A stretch of 64,000 nt of DNA from Variovorax paradoxus B4 (GCF_000463015.1 NC_022247.1:1984001-2048000); one strand, 5' to 3'; positions 42,180 to 53,500 are shown, counted from the stretch's first letter. The notes: generated from the letters alone by a model not told the origin. A program made the numbers and translations.

Positions 42180-42752
42180 ATGTCCCTGATCAACACCGAA
42201 ATCATTCCCTTCAAGGCCACCGCGTATCACAACGGCAAGTTCGTGCCCGTCAGCAACGACAACTTCAAGGGCAAATGGTCGGTCGTGGTGTTCTACCCGG
42301 CTGACTTTACTTTCGTGTGTCCGACCGAACTCGGCGACCTGGCCGACCATTACGCTGAATTCCAGAAGCTCGGCGTCGAGATCTATGGCGTGTCGACCGA
42401 CACCCACTTCACCCACAAGGCATGGCACGACACCTCGGACACCATCGGCAAGGTCAAGTACCCGCTGATCGGCGACCCGAGCCAGCAACTGGCCCGCGCC
42501 TTCCAGGTGCTGATCGAAGAAGGCGAAGACGCCGGCCTCGCATACCGCGGCACCTTCGTGATCGATCCCGAAGGCAAGATCAAGACCATCGAAGTGCACG
42601 ACAACGGCATCGGCCGCGACGCTGCGGAGCTGCTGCGCCGCGTGAAGGCTGCCCAGTACGTGGCTGCCCACCCCGGTGAAGTCTGCCCGGCCAAGTGGAC
42701 CGAAGGCGCCGAAACGCTGAAGCCTTCGTTCGACCTCGTCGGCAAGATCTAA
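42180..42752 (+). CDS. ahpC: Alkyl hydroperoxide reductase subunit C (2-Cys peroxiredoxin)
   Basis: Peroxide-scavenging AhpC, 190 residues. The peroxidatic Cys47 is in [13 protein letters not shown] and the resolving Cys169 in [10 protein letters not shown]. It begins [27 protein letters not shown] precedes the ATG. It is followed by a terminator and then ahpF, which has its own OxyR-like half site, so the two can be transcribed separately as well as together. Confidence 0.97.
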   Translation: MSLINTEIIPFKATAYHNGKFVPVSNDNFKGKWSVVVFYPADFTFVCPTELGDLADHYAEFQKLGVEIYGVSTDTHFTHKAWHDTSDTIGKVKYPLIGDPSQQLARAFQVLIEEGEDAGLAYRGTFVIDPEGKIKTIEVHDNGIGRDAAELLRRVKAAQYVAAHPGEVCPAKWTEGAETLKPSFDLVGKI

Positions 42753-42768
42753 GCGTCCCCCGCGCGAA

Positions 42769-42802
42769 AGCCCGGGCGCTCACGAGGCCCCGGGCTTTTT
42801 TG
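42769..42802 (+). terminator. Terminator between ahpC and ahpF
   Basis: Stem AGCCCGGG/CCCGGGCT with a 12-base loop followed by six T. It would limit read-through and give more AhpC than AhpF. Confidence 0.8.
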
Positions 42803-42812
42803 TCCCCCGTTG

Positions 42813-42827
42813 ATAGTTTTCAGTTAT
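42813..42827 (+). promoter_or_regulatory. OxyR-like half site upstream of ahpF
   Basis: ATAG-N7-TTAT at 42813-42827, one base from the ATAG-N7-CTAT half motif, 17 bases upstream of the ahpF start and just past the ahpC terminator. Confidence 0.4.
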
Positions 42828-42843
42828 CGAAAGAGAGTCCGTC

Positions 42844-44415
42844 ATGCTCGACGCCAGCACCAAAGCCCAATTGAAGAGTTACCTCGAACGCGCCACGCAG
42901 CCGATCGAGATCGTCGCCTCGCTCGACGACAGCAAGGCCTCGGGCGAAATGCTGTCGCTGCTGAAGGACGTCGCCGAAGCGTCGCCGCTGGTCAAGCTGA
43001 CCGAAAGCCGCGACGACAACCATCGCAAGCCCTCTTTCTCGGTCAACCGCCCGAGCGAGAACCACGGCCCGCGTTTCGCCGGCCTGCCGATGGGTCATGA
43101 ATTCACGTCGCTGATCCTCGCGCTGCTGCAGGTCGGCGGCTATCCTCCCAAGGTCGAACAGGCGGTGCTCGACCAGATCCGCGCACTCGACGGCGACTTC
43201 GAGTTCGAGATCTATGTCTCGCTCACCTGCCACAACTGCCCCGACGTGGTCCAGGCGCTGAATCTGATGGCCATCCAGAACCCGCGCATCCGCACCACCA
43301 TGATCGAGGGCGGCACCTTCCAGGACGAGGTCAAGGAGCGCCAGGTGATGGCCGTGCCCACCGTGTTCCTGAACGGCACCGAATTCGGCCAGGGCCGCAT
43401 GAGCCTGGAAGAGATCCTCGCGAAGATCGACACCAGCGGCGTCGAGCGCGAAGCGAAGAAGATCGCCGCCAAGGACCCGTTCGACGTGCTGATCGTCGGC
43501 GGCGGCCCCGCTGGTGCCGCGGCTGCCGTGTATGCGGCGCGCAAGGGCATTCGCACCGGCGTGGCCTCGGAGCGCTTCGGCGGCCAGGTGCTCGACACGC
43601 TGGGCATCGAGAACTTCATCTCGATCAAGGAGACCGAAGGACCGAAGTTCGCCCACGCCCTCGAAGAGCATGTGCGCGACTACGACGTCGACATCATGAA
43701 CCTGCAGCGCGCCAAGGCGCTGGTGCCGGGCAAGGACCTCATCGAGGTCCAGCTCGAGAGTGGCGCCTCGCTGAAGAGCAAATCGATCATCATCTCGACC
43801 GGTGCGCGCTGGCGCAACATCAACGTGCCCGGCGAGCACGAGTTCAAGAACAAGGGCGTGGCCTACTGCCCGCATTGCGACGGCCCGCTGTTCAAGGGCA
43901 AGCGCGTGGCGGTGATCGGCGGCGGCAATTCGGGCGTCGAGGCGGCCATCGACCTGGCCGGCATCGTGGGCCATGTCACGCTGATCGAGTTCGACACCGC
44001 GCTGCGCGCCGACGCCGTGCTGCAGCGCAAGCTCAAGAGCCTGAAGAACGTCGACGTGTTCACCAACGCGCAGACCACCGAGATCACCGGCGACCAGAAG
44101 GTCAACGGCCTGGTCTACAAGGACCGCGCGACGGGCGAGCTGAAGAAGGTCGAACTCGAAGGCGTGTTCATCCAGATCGGCCTGGTGCCCAACACCGATT
44201 GGCTCAAGGGCGTGGTCGAGTTGACCAAGCACGGCGAAATCGTGGTCGACGCCAGGGGCCAGACCTCGGTGCCGGGCGTATTCGCCGCGGGCGACGTGAC
44301 GACCGTGCCGTTCAAGCAGATCATCATCGCGGCCGGCGACGGCGCGAAGGCGGCGCTCGGTGCTTTCGATCACCTGATCCGGACCTCGGCCCCGGTCGAG
44401 CAGGCGACCGTCTAA
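42844..44415 (+). CDS. ahpF: Alkyl hydroperoxide reductase subunit F
   Basis: Flavoprotein disulfide reductase that recycles AhpC with NADH, 523 residues. The N-terminal tandem thioredoxin-like domain has redox pair Cys129-Cys132 (TCHNC). The FAD motif is [20 protein letters not shown] (about 216-235), the second redox pair is Cys342-Cys345 (YCPHCDGP), the NAD motif is [17 protein letters not shown], and the C-terminal VFAAGDVT closes the FAD site. GAGAG precedes the ATG. It forms the peroxide-defence pair with ahpC. Confidence 0.97.
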   Translation: MLDASTKAQLKSYLERATQPIEIVASLDDSKASGEMLSLLKDVAEASPLVKLTESRDDNHRKPSFSVNRPSENHGPRFAGLPMGHEFTSLILALLQVGGYPPKVEQAVLDQIRALDGDFEFEIYVSLTCHNCPDVVQALNLMAIQNPRIRTTMIEGGTFQDEVKERQVMAVPTVFLNGTEFGQGRMSLEEILAKIDTSGVEREAKKIAAKDPFDVLIVGGGPAGAAAAVYAARKGIRTGVASERFGGQVLDTLGIENFISIKETEGPKFAHALEEHVRDYDVDIMNLQRAKALVPGKDLIEVQLESGASLKSKSIIISTGARWRNINVPGEHEFKNKGVAYCPHCDGPLFKGKRVAVIGGGNSGVEAAIDLAGIVGHVTLIEFDTALRADAVLQRKLKSLKNVDVFTNAQTTEITGDQKVNGLVYKDRATGELKKVELEGVFIQIGLVPNTDWLKGVVELTKHGEIVVDARGQTSVPGVFAAGDVTTVPFKQIIIAAGDGAKAALGAFDHLIRTSAPVEQATV

Positions 44416-44451
44416 AGGCCGGCTGCGGCGGACCTGATCCGGGCGCCCGGA

Positions 44452-45273
44452 TCAGTACGTCAGCCGCTCCGGCTTCAGCTCCTGCAGGATGGTGGTGGCA
44501 ATTTCCTCGATCGACTTGGTCGTCGTCGACAGCCACCGGATGCCGGCCCGGCGCATCATGGCCTCGGCCTCGCTCACCTCGTTGCGGCAGTTCTCGAGGC
44601 TGGCGTAGCGCGAATCCGGCCGGCGCTCGTTGCGGATCTGGCTCAGCCGCTCGGGCTGGATCGTGAGCCCGAAGATCTTCTTGCGATGGGGCATCAGGGC
44701 CGGCGGCAGCTGGCGGCGTTCGAAGTCTTCGGGAATCAGCGGGTAGTTGGCCGCCTTCAGGCCGTGCTGCATCGCCAGGTAAAGCGAAGTCGGCGTCTTG
44801 CCGCTGCGGCTCACGCCCACCAGGATCACGTCGGCGCCTTCGAGATCCCGGTTGCTCTGGCCGTCGTCGTGGGCCAGGCTGAAGTCGATGGCCGCAATGC
44901 GGGCATCGTATTCCTTGCTCTTGCTGACGTCGCTGAAGCGGCCGATGCGGTGGTTCGATTTCACCGCCAGCTCGATCTCCAGCGGCCGCACGAAGGTGCC
45001 GAACATGTCGAGCAGCATGCCCTTGCAGCCGGTTTCGATCACCTCCAGCACTTCCATGTTCGCCAGCGTCGTGAAGACGATGGGGCGCACGCCTTCCAGC
45101 TCGGCCGTGTGGTTGATCTGCCGTACCGCCTGGTGCGCCTTGTCGACCGTGTCGGTGAACGGCAGCCGCACATGGCGCGGTTTCATCTCGAATTGGGCCA
45201 GCACGGCGTTACCAAATGTTTCTGCCGTGATGCCGGTGCCATCGGAAATGAAGAAAACGGTGCGTGTATGCAT
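44452..45273 (-). CDS. ppsR: PEP synthetase regulatory protein (bifunctional kinase/pyrophosphorylase)
   Basis: Regulates PEP synthetase by ADP-dependent phosphorylation and phosphate-dependent dephosphorylation of a Thr next to its catalytic His. 273 residues of the DUF299 family: N-terminal [20 protein letters not shown] and the P-loop [17 protein letters not shown], near 150-165. The open frame continues upstream, but ATG 45273 fits the family. It is divergent from its target gene ppsA, with a 191-base shared regulatory region. Confidence 0.96.
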   Translation of the reverse strand: MHTRTVFFISDGTGITAETFGNAVLAQFEMKPRHVRLPFTDTVDKAHQAVRQINHTAELEGVRPIVFTTLANMEVLEVIETGCKGMLLDMFGTFVRPLEIELAVKSNHRIGRFSDVSKSKEYDARIAAIDFSLAHDDGQSNRDLEGADVILVGVSRSGKTPTSLYLAMQHGLKAANYPLIPEDFERRQLPPALMPHRKKIFGLTIQPERLSQIRNERRPDSRYASLENCRNEVSEAEAMMRRAGIRWLSTTTKSIEEIATTILQELKPERLTY

Positions 45274-45464
45274 GGTGTTGCTCTTGCGGCCTTGTCCTGC
45301 GGCGCGTGCAATCTCGCCACGCCTACAATCCGGGCCATTATCGGGAATCCGCTTTCCCACCCCCCAATTCTTTCCATGCACACCGCGACAGCACCCAAAG
45401 CAACGACAACGATCGTGCCGCGCCGTCTGCATGCAGCACCGGTTTCAACTTCTGGAGCTTTCCC

Positions 45465-47858
<2,394 letters not shown>

Positions 47859-47876
47859 CAACGGAAGGCGGCGGGC

Positions 47877-47938
47877 GCGGGGGGCATGCCCCCGCCGCGC
47901 GGCCGCCCCTGCGGGAATCCTCATCGGGAAATTCCCGC
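47877..47938. repeat. Clustered inverted repeats after ppsA
   Basis: A G/C-tract hairpin with centre GCATGC spans 47877-47895. A further repeat GCGGGAAT (47911-47918)/ATTCCCGC (47931-47938) competes with the perfect palindrome GGGAAATTCCC (47926-47936). No T-run follows either, so termination is uncertain. Confidence 0.4.
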
Positions 47939-48076
47939 TTCGGTGCCTGTCCGATTGAATCAGAATGTGTTACTCGTGTCAGACTTGCGACATTCGCAGG
48001 GTGGCGGGTCGCTCGCGGATTGCATGGCGAAGCCGCTCGTCGCCGCACCCACCGGTATTTCGCGGAAGAAACCATC

Positions 48077-48610
48077 ATGATTCTTGTCAAGACAGACGCC
48101 GGACAGCGGGTTCTCAAGGATCGCTCGGTGCCGCTTTCGCCGCGCCAGCGTACTGCGTTCATCCTGTTCGACGGCAAGCGTTCGGTCGATGAGGTGCTTG
48201 CCGCCGGGATGGGAATTGCGCGAGAAGAGATCGACCAGATGGTCGAACTGGGGCTGCTCGGGCCCGTGGCGGGGAGCAAGCCGGCTGCGCCTGCGCCTGA
48301 GCTAGCCAAGGCACCCGAAGCGCCTGCGGCCGCAACCGAAGCGCCTGCGGCCGCAAGCAAGGCGCCCGTGGTGGCGGCAAAGGCGGCCGAACCCGCGCCG
48401 CCTTCCGGGCGCAGCAGGCAGCAGCGCTACAAGGATGCCTATCCCATTGCCACCCAATTGACCGGTGCGCTCGGCCTGATGGGCTTCAGGCTCAACCTGC
48501 AGGTCGAGGGCACCAGCAGCTACGAGGACCTGGTCGCCCTGGCGCCCAAGATACGCGCCGCGGTGGGCGCGGAGAAGGCCGCGGCCCTGGACCGGGCCCT
48601 GAACGACTGA
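48077..48610 (+). CDS. Unknown protein with Ala/Pro repeat linker
   Basis: Not assigned to a family. 177 residues in three parts. An N-terminal 60-residue region (MILVKTDAGQRVLKDRSVPL, then LFDGKRSVDEVLAAGMGIAREEI) could be a small winged-helix-like fold. An Ala/Pro/Glu linker (about 65-110) contains two exact copies of EAPAA. A C-terminal region of about 60 residues has RYKDAYPIATQLTGALGLMG and ends LDRALND. No signal peptide or membrane helix is seen. GAAGAAA lies upstream of the ATG. It sits alone between ppsA and the rpsF operon. Confidence 0.7.
   Translation: MILVKTDAGQRVLKDRSVPLSPRQRTAFILFDGKRSVDEVLAAGMGIAREEIDQMVELGLLGPVAGSKPAAPAPELAKAPEAPAAATEAPAAASKAPVVAAKAAEPAPPSGRSRQQRYKDAYPIATQLTGALGLMGFRLNLQVEGTSSYEDLVALAPKIRAAVGAEKAAALDRALND
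48315..48356 (+). repeat. 21-bp tandem repeat, two perfect copies, in frame
   Basis: Copies at 48315-48335 and 48336-48356 are identical over 21 bases and encode the linker's EAPAAA unit. A decayed third copy follows. Being a multiple of three, copy-number change would alter linker length without a frameshift. Confidence 0.85.
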
Positions 48611-48613
48611 CGC

Positions 48614-48644
48614 TGGACACGCGCAATGCCGACAGTGCTACAAT
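48614..48644 (+). promoter_or_regulatory. Probable promoter of the rpsF operon
   Basis: -10 TACAAT at 48639-48644 and a -35-like TGGACA at 48614-48619 with a 19-base spacer, immediately after the stop of the preceding gene and 80 bases before rpsF. The leader between them could hold ribosomal-protein autoregulation. Confidence 0.5.
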
Positions 48645-48724
48645 AGCCGGCTTTGCCTTGCCACACTGCGCCCGACGCTGCAGGTGGCTTTTCCTCTTCC
48701 ACGGAAGAATCCACAAGGAGTGCC

Positions 48725-49099
48725 ATGCGTCACTACGAAATCATTTTGCTGATCCACCCGGATCAGAGCGAACAAGTTCCGGCCATGCTGGAGCGCTACA
48801 AGGGCCTCATCACGGCCGGCGGCGGCAAGGTCCACCGCGTTGAAGACTGGGGCCGTCGCCAGCTGGCCTACCAGATCAACAAGCTCAGCAAGGCGCACTA
48901 CCTGTGCGTCAACATCGAAGCCGAGCAAACCGTGATGGGCGAACTGGAACACGCGTTCAAGTTCAACGACGCCGTGCTGCGCCACCTCACCGTTCAGAAG
49001 AAGAAGGCCGAAACCGGTCCTTCGTCGATGATGAAGACGGTCGAGCGCGAAGAAGCCCGCAAGGCTCAGCAGGCCGAATACGCCGCCAACAACAGCTGA
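48725..49099 (+). CDS. rpsF: 30S ribosomal protein S6
   Basis: Small-subunit protein S6, which pairs with S18 on the platform. 124 residues, starting [20 protein letters not shown], with [20 protein letters not shown] and a charged, Ala-rich tail after about residue 100. CAAGGAG precedes the ATG. The frame extends 24 codons upstream but without similarity. First gene of rpsF-priB-rpsR-rplI. Confidence 0.97.
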   Translation: MRHYEIILLIHPDQSEQVPAMLERYKGLITAGGGKVHRVEDWGRRQLAYQINKLSKAHYLCVNIEAEQTVMGELEHAFKFNDAVLRHLTVQKKKAETGPSSMMKTVEREEARKAQQAEYAANNS

Positions 49100-49103
49100 T
49101 GGC

Positions 49104-49421
49104 GTGACCGCTGCCGCTGCTGCGGCAACCGGAGTCAATCAGCTTCTGCTGAGCGCCTCGGTTGCCGAACTCGGAGCCTTGCGATATACGCCCGCCGGCC
49201 TTCCCGCCATCGATCTGAAGCTCGAACACGAGTCGACGCTCCAGGAAGCAGGAAAAGCCAGGCAGGTGAAAGCGGCCCTCAGGGCCGTTGCCTTCGGTGC
49301 CATCGCCGAACGGCTCGCAACGCAGTCGATGGGAAGTCTCTGGCGTTTTCAGGGCTTTCTCGCGACACCGGGCAATGGCAAGCATCCGGTCCTGCACATC
49401 CAGGATTTTCAGCAAGATTAA
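49104..49421 (+). CDS. priB: Primosomal replication protein N (PriB)
   Basis: Single-stranded-DNA-binding OB-fold protein of the replication-restart primosome, 105 residues. It has NQLLLSASVAELGALRYTPAG, PAIDLKLEHES and the ending NGKHPVLHIQDFQQD. The start is GTG 49104, four bases after rpsF. The rpsF-priB-rpsR-rplI order is characteristic of beta- and gammaproteobacteria. The KHPVLHIQDF segment near the C-terminus is well conserved in PriB. Confidence 0.94.
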   Translation: MTAAAAAATGVNQLLLSASVAELGALRYTPAGLPAIDLKLEHESTLQEAGKARQVKAALRAVAFGAIAERLATQSMGSLWRFQGFLATPGNGKHPVLHIQDFQQD

Positions 49422-49442
49422 TTTTCGACAAGAGGTCCCCAA

Positions 49443-49724
49443 ATGGCCACGTTCAAGAAATTCAACAAAGACAAGCGCCCGAAGCGCAACACCCAGTCGC
49501 TGCTGTTCAAGCGCAAGCGCTTCTGCCGCTTCACTGTCGCTGGCGTCGAGGAAATCGACTACAAGGACATCGACACGCTGCGTGACTTCATCAGCGAAAA
49601 CGGCAAGATCATCCCCGCCCGCCTGACCGGCACGCGCGCGATCTACCAGCGCCAGCTGAACACCGCCATCAAGCGCGCGCGCTTCCTGGCCATGGTGCCG
49701 TACAGCGACCAGCACCGCGTCTAA
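49443..49724 (+). CDS. rpsR: 30S ribosomal protein S18
   Basis: Ribosomal protein S18, 93 residues. It has [20 protein letters not shown] at the N-terminus, [20 protein letters not shown] and the RNA-binding [26 protein letters not shown] precedes the ATG. It is cotranscribed with priB (21-base gap) and rplI (12-base gap). The N-terminus is slightly longer than in E. coli S18 (75 residues), as usual in betaproteobacteria. Confidence 0.97.
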   Translation: MATFKKFNKDKRPKRNTQSLLFKRKRFCRFTVAGVEEIDYKDIDTLRDFISENGKIIPARLTGTRAIYQRQLNTAIKRARFLAMVPYSDQHRV

Positions 49725-49736
49725 GGAGCCGTCACC

Positions 49737-50189
49737 ATGCAAATCATTCTTCTGGACAAGGTCCTGAACGTCGGCGGCCTCGGCGACATCGTCAAGGTCA
49801 AGGACGGCTACGCACGCAACTTCCTGATCCCGACGGGCCGCGCCCGCCGCGCCACCGCCGCCAACAAGGCCGAATTCGAAGCCAAGCGCGTCGAACTCGA
49901 AAAGGCTGCGGCCGCCAAGCTGGCCGAATCGCAAGCCCAGGGCGAAAAGCTCGGCGGCACGACCGTCAAGCTGACCCAAAAGGCCGGCGTGGACGGCCGC
50001 CTGTTCGGCTCGGTCACCAACGGCGACATCGCCGAAGAACTGGGCAAGCAAGGCTACAAGGTTGCCAAGTCGCAAGTGCGCCTGCCCAACGGCCCGATCA
50101 AGGTCGTCGGCGACAGCACCGTGAGCGTTGCGCTGCACACCGACGTGGTGGTCGACATCACCGTGACGGTCTACGGCGAAACCGCCTGA
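49737..50189 (+). CDS. rplI: 50S ribosomal protein L9
   Basis: Large-subunit protein L9, 150 residues. The N-terminal rRNA-binding domain is [20 protein letters not shown] plus [21 protein letters not shown] long connecting helix (about 40-75) and a C-terminal domain with [22 protein letters not shown] follow. Overall length matches E. coli. AAGGAG precedes the ATG. Last gene of the operon, followed by a terminator. Confidence 0.98.
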   Translation: MQIILLDKVLNVGGLGDIVKVKDGYARNFLIPTGRARRATAANKAEFEAKRVELEKAAAAKLAESQAQGEKLGGTTVKLTQKAGVDGRLFGSVTNGDIAEELGKQGYKVAKSQVRLPNGPIKVVGDSTVSVALHTDVVVDITVTVYGETA

Positions 50190-50216
50190 TCATCCACAGC
50201 GCCTTGTGTGCTGCCG

Positions 50217-50247
50217 CAAAAGCCGCCTCCGGGCGGCTTTTGTCTTT
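50217..50247 (+). terminator. Terminator of the rpsF-rplI operon
   Basis: Stem AAAAGCCGCC/GGCGGCTTTT with loop TCCG, 28 bases after the rplI stop, followed by a T-rich stretch. Confidence 0.9.
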
Positions 50248-50290
50248 CTGCGCACCGGTTTTCCAGCGCGATGCACTGAAAGATCACTGT

Positions 50291-50311
50291 TTATTCACAA
50301 CCTTGTCCACA
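50291..50311 (+). promoter_or_regulatory. Two DnaA-box-like 9-mers upstream of dnaB
   Basis: TTATTCACA (50291-50299) and TTGTCCACA (50303-50311) each differ by one base from the DnaA box TTATCCACA. They lie in the same orientation 12 bases apart, about 50-70 bases upstream of the helicase gene dnaB. Confidence 0.5.
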
Positions 50312-50359
50312 CACGCCAGCGCGTGCGCGGCTTAGCATGCAGGGTTGCAAGGGAAGTCC

Positions 50360-51769
50360 ATGTCCGCCGTTTTTTCCTATGCCGACAATGATCCGTCGGC
50401 CGATCGTCAAGTTGCCCAGCTTCGCATTCCGCCTCACTCGATCGAGGCCGAGTCGAGCGTGCTCGGCGGCCTGCTGCTCGACAACGGTGCCTGGGACCGC
50501 ATGGGCGACCTGCTGGTGGATGGCGACTTCTACCGCCACGAACACAAGCTGATCTATGCCGCGATCGGCGGATTGATCAACGCCAGCAAGCCGGCCGACG
50601 TCATCACGGTCTACGAACAGCTGCAGGGCCTGGGCAAGGCCGATGAAATCGGCGGCCTGGTCTACCTCAATTCGCTCGCGCAGTATGTGCCGAGCGCGAG
50701 CAACATCCGCCGCTATGCCGAGATCGTGCGCGAACGCTCGATCCTGCGAAAACTCGTCTCCGCGAGCGACGAGATCGCGACCAACGCCTTCAACACCCAG
50801 GGCAAGTCGGTCGACAAGATCCTGGACGAGGCCGAGCAGAAGATCTTCAACATCGGCGAAGAGGGCACGCGGATGAAGCAGGGCTTCCAGAGCATGGATG
50901 CCCTGGTCGTCGAACTGCTCGACCGCGTGACCGAGATGGCGGAGAACCCGAACGACATCACCGGCGTGCGCACCGGCTTCTACGAGTTCGACAAGATGAC
51001 CTCGGGCCTGCAGCCGGGCGACATGATCGTGCTGGCCGCGCGCCCCTCCATGGGCAAGACCTCGCTGGCCATCAACATCGCCGAGCACGTGGCGCTCAAC
51101 GAAGGGCTGCCGGTGGCGGTCTTCTCGATGGAAATGGGTGCGTCGCAGCTGGCGGTGCGTATCGTCGGCTCGATCGGGCGCATCGACCAGGGGCACCTGC
51201 GCACCGGCAAGCTCAGCGATGAAGAGTGGCCGCGCCTCACGGAAGCCATCGAGAAGCTGCGCAACGTCTCGCTGCACATCGACGAGACGCCGGGCCTGAC
51301 CACCAGCGAGCTGCGTGCGAATGCGCGCCGCCTGGCGCGCCAGTACGGGCGCCTCGGCCTGATCGTGGTCGACTATCTTCAGCTCATGAGCGTGTCGAGC
51401 AGCATGAGCGACGAGAACCGCGCAACGGCCGTGGGCGAAATCTCGCGCGGCCTGAAGATGCTCGCCAAGGAACTCAAGTGCCCGGTGATCGCGCTGTCGC
51501 AGTTGAGCCGCGGCGTCGAAAGCCGCACCGACAAGCGCCCCATGATGAGCGACCTGCGCGAATCCGGCGCCATCGAGCAGGACGCGGACATCATCATGTT
51601 CATCTACCGCGACGACTACTACGACAAGAACAGCAAGGAGCCGGGCGTGGCCGAGGTGATCATCAGCAAGCACCGGAACGGGCCCACGGGCACCGTCAAG
51701 CTCGCCTTTCTCAAGCCGCTCACCAAGTTCGAGAACCTGGCCGGCTACGGCAACAACGACGACTACTGA
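50360..51769 (+). CDS. dnaB: Replicative DNA helicase DnaB
   Basis: Hexameric 5'-3' replicative helicase, 469 residues. The N-terminal primase-interacting domain has LRIPPHSIEAESSVLGGLLL. A linker follows, then a RecA-like motor domain starting near 195, with GVRTGFYEFDKMTSGLQPGD, Walker A ARPSMGKTSLA, Walker B region LIVVDYLQLMS and ALSQLSRGVESR, and the DNA-binding loop MMSDLRESGAIEQDADIIMF. ATG 50360 follows AAGGGAAG; an in-frame TTG at 50345 is an unlikely alternative. dnaB after rplI is a standard proteobacterial order. Confidence 0.97.
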   Translation: MSAVFSYADNDPSADRQVAQLRIPPHSIEAESSVLGGLLLDNGAWDRMGDLLVDGDFYRHEHKLIYAAIGGLINASKPADVITVYEQLQGLGKADEIGGLVYLNSLAQYVPSASNIRRYAEIVRERSILRKLVSASDEIATNAFNTQGKSVDKILDEAEQKIFNIGEEGTRMKQGFQSMDALVVELLDRVTEMAENPNDITGVRTGFYEFDKMTSGLQPGDMIVLAARPSMGKTSLAINIAEHVALNEGLPVAVFSMEMGASQLAVRIVGSIGRIDQGHLRTGKLSDEEWPRLTEAIEKLRNVSLHIDETPGLTTSELRANARRLARQYGRLGLIVVDYLQLMSVSSSMSDENRATAVGEISRGLKMLAKELKCPVIALSQLSRGVESRTDKRPMMSDLRESGAIEQDADIIMFIYRDDYYDKNSKEPGVAEVIISKHRNGPTGTVKLAFLKPLTKFENLAGYGNNDDY

Positions 51770-51782
51770 CGCCGCCGCGCCT

Positions 51783-52496
51783 TCATTTCTGCTGCTCCAG
51801 CAGCTTGGCCTCCGCCGTCCGCGCCTTCACCTGGCGCAGCATGTCGGCCAGCGTCTTGCCTGCTTCGTCGCGAAAGCGTTCGGGCAGCACGTCGACCGCA
51901 TCCATGCGGTCGATGCGAAAACCCCGGAAGTCGTTGCGCAGTTCGCACCAGGTCGAAAGCGTCCAGACCTTGCCCCAATAGAAGCAGCCAAGCGGACGCA
52001 CGGTGCGTTCGCTGGTATCACCCGAAACGTCGCGATAGTGAAGGCGCAGTTTCTGGCGCGCCTGCACGGCTTCGCGCAGCGTCTGCAGCCGCGCGCGCAA
52101 GGCATCGCCCAGCCCCAGCGCGGGGGCGTAGAGTGCGAGCGCCTCGGCCGAGACGCGTGCCGCCGGCGGCAGCACGGAGAGGATCTTGCCCAGCCCGGTT
52201 TCGATGTCACGCGCCAGGGCCGGATCGACCCAGCTCTGCGCCAGGCGGGCCGCCGCCACGAGCGCCGAAGCTTCGTCCTGCGTGAACATCAGCGGCGGCA
52301 GCTCGAAACCCGCGCCCAGCCTGTAGCCCACGCCGGCCTCGCCCTCGATCGGCACGCCCTGGTGCTGCAGGTCGGCCACGTCGCGGTAGACCGTTCGCTC
52401 CGACACCTCGAGGCGCTGCGCCAGGAAGGCCGCCGTGGTGAGCCGGCGCCCGCGGATGATCTGCACGAGCTGGAACAGGCGGTCGGCGCGGCGCAT
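51783..52496 (-). CDS. YafY-type transcriptional regulator (HTH + WYL domain)
   Basis: DeoR-like HTH plus WYL ligand-sensing domain, 237 residues. The HTH (about 1-60) contains LFQLVQIIRGRRLTTAAFLA and RLEVSERTVYRDVADLQHQG. GYRLGAGFELPPLMFTQDEA is the standard inter-domain segment. The WYL part (about 140-230) contains KLRLHYRDVSGD, RTVRPLGCFYWGKVWTLSTW and FRGFRIDRM; the classical W-Y-L triplet is diverged to FYWGKVW. It ends the four-gene VOC-EVE-GyrI-WYL group and presumably controls it. Confidence 0.9.
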   Translation of the reverse strand: MRRADRLFQLVQIIRGRRLTTAAFLAQRLEVSERTVYRDVADLQHQGVPIEGEAGVGYRLGAGFELPPLMFTQDEASALVAAARLAQSWVDPALARDIETGLGKILSVLPPAARVSAEALALYAPALGLGDALRARLQTLREAVQARQKLRLHYRDVSGDTSERTVRPLGCFYWGKVWTLSTWCELRNDFRGFRIDRMDAVDVLPERFRDEAGKTLADMLRQVKARTAEAKLLEQQK

Positions 52497-52551
52497 CAGT
52501 GCGCTCCCTGGGATATTCCAGCGAAGCCGTCGGGCCAGCCCTGGCGTGTGC

Positions 52552-53001
52552 TCATGAGACTCCGATATGGATCGCCACTTTGTCCGGCCCCTCGTAGGCT
52601 TCGAAATCGCTGCGGTAGCGGCGCACGATTTCCGGGTTCGCCTCGAAATACTGCCAGATGCGCTGCCAGGTGGCGATCACCATCTGCGGCATCTCGCCCT
52701 GGCCCGCAAAGACGAGGTAGCTGCCGGCCTCGATGGGCACGCTGCCCGTTCCGCCCGAGACGGCCACGCCCACGGTCACATCGAAGGCGCCATGCGCATC
52801 GGACTCGTAGCCGGAGTAGACGCCGAAGATGCGGGCATCGCCGGTGCGGCCGGGCGTCGATCGGTATGTCTCTTCGCCGAAGAAGCGATTCCACAGGGCG
52901 CCGATGCGCGCGCCCGCGGGGTCGTTCTCTTCGCGGTTGGTGGTGCGGACCGTGAGGCCTGCGACCTGGAAAGCGTCATGTTGCTGGCGCACGGGTTCCA
53001 T
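52552..53001 (-). CDS. GyrI-like/effector-binding domain protein
   Basis: SOUL/GyrI-like (AraC effector-binding) domain protein, 149 residues. It has VAGLTVRTTNREENDPAGAR, IGALWNRFFGEETY, IFGVYSGYESDAHGAFDVTV, IEAGSYLVFAGQGEMPQMVI and ATWQRIWQYF, the family's pocket signature. Small-molecule binding domains of this kind modulate regulators or toxins. It starts at ATG 53001, with AGAAGAGAA upstream; ATG 53019 is in frame but without a site. It lies between the EVE-domain and WYL-regulator genes. Confidence 0.88.
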   Translation of the reverse strand: MEPVRQQHDAFQVAGLTVRTTNREENDPAGARIGALWNRFFGEETYRSTPGRTGDARIFGVYSGYESDAHGAFDVTVGVAVSGGTGSVPIEAGSYLVFAGQGEMPQMVIATWQRIWQYFEANPEIVRRYRSDFEAYEGPDKVAIHIGVS

Positions 53002-53042
53002 CGGGGTTCTCTTCTGCATGGGTGATGTGGGGATTGTGGTGC

Positions 53043-53492
53043 TCAGAGCGCGAGCGCCTTCAGGTCGGCTTTCATGGCCCGGGCGATCAGCATCATGTCG
53101 GCGTCGGGGACATCGAACAGCCCGAAGCGGAACTTGTAGCCCCACTGCCTGGGGTTCTCGATGAAGGCCAGCTGGTCCAGCAAGGGCGCGATCGGCGTTT
53201 CGCGGGAGGCCGCGTAGGCCACGTCGAGCCGCCATGGAACAAAGCCGTTGCCCATGTCGGCCTCATACGGTGCGCCCGGCCGCACGATGCCGATCGAGAC
53301 GAAGCTCTGCAGCCTGTCGGTACCGCCGAAGACCGTGGCCGGCGCGTAGTAGGCCACGCGGTCGCCTGCCGCAACCCGCTTGAGCGGACCGAGCTTGCCG
53401 TGGCCGACCTGCATGAAGCCGAGCGGCTTGTGGTCGCGCCCGCGGCGGGCGTGCTCGGCGCTGGCCACGGCAATCCAGTTGCGCTGTGCCAT
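53043..53492 (-). CDS. EVE-domain protein
   Basis: EVE/PUA-like fold protein, 149 residues. It starts [20 protein letters not shown] and contains [40 protein letters not shown] and [21 protein letters not shown], features of the EVE domain that reads modified nucleotides in nucleic acids. The ATG is at 53492; the longer open frame overlaps the VOC gene in another frame and is rejected. It starts eight bases after the VOC stop, implying an operon. Confidence 0.85.
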   Translation of the reverse strand: MAQRNWIAVASAEHARRGRDHKPLGFMQVGHGKLGPLKRVAAGDRVAYYAPATVFGGTDRLQSFVSIGIVRPGAPYEADMGNGFVPWRLDVAYAASRETPIAPLLDQLAFIENPRQWGYKFRFGLFDVPDADMMLIARAMKADLKALAL

Positions 53493-53500
53493 GGTGCGAT

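Noticed and set aside
50281-50359. Replication origin at the DnaA-box-like sequences
   Set aside because: Only two 9-mers, no AT-rich unwinding element, and no dnaA or dnaN nearby; more likely dnaB regulation.
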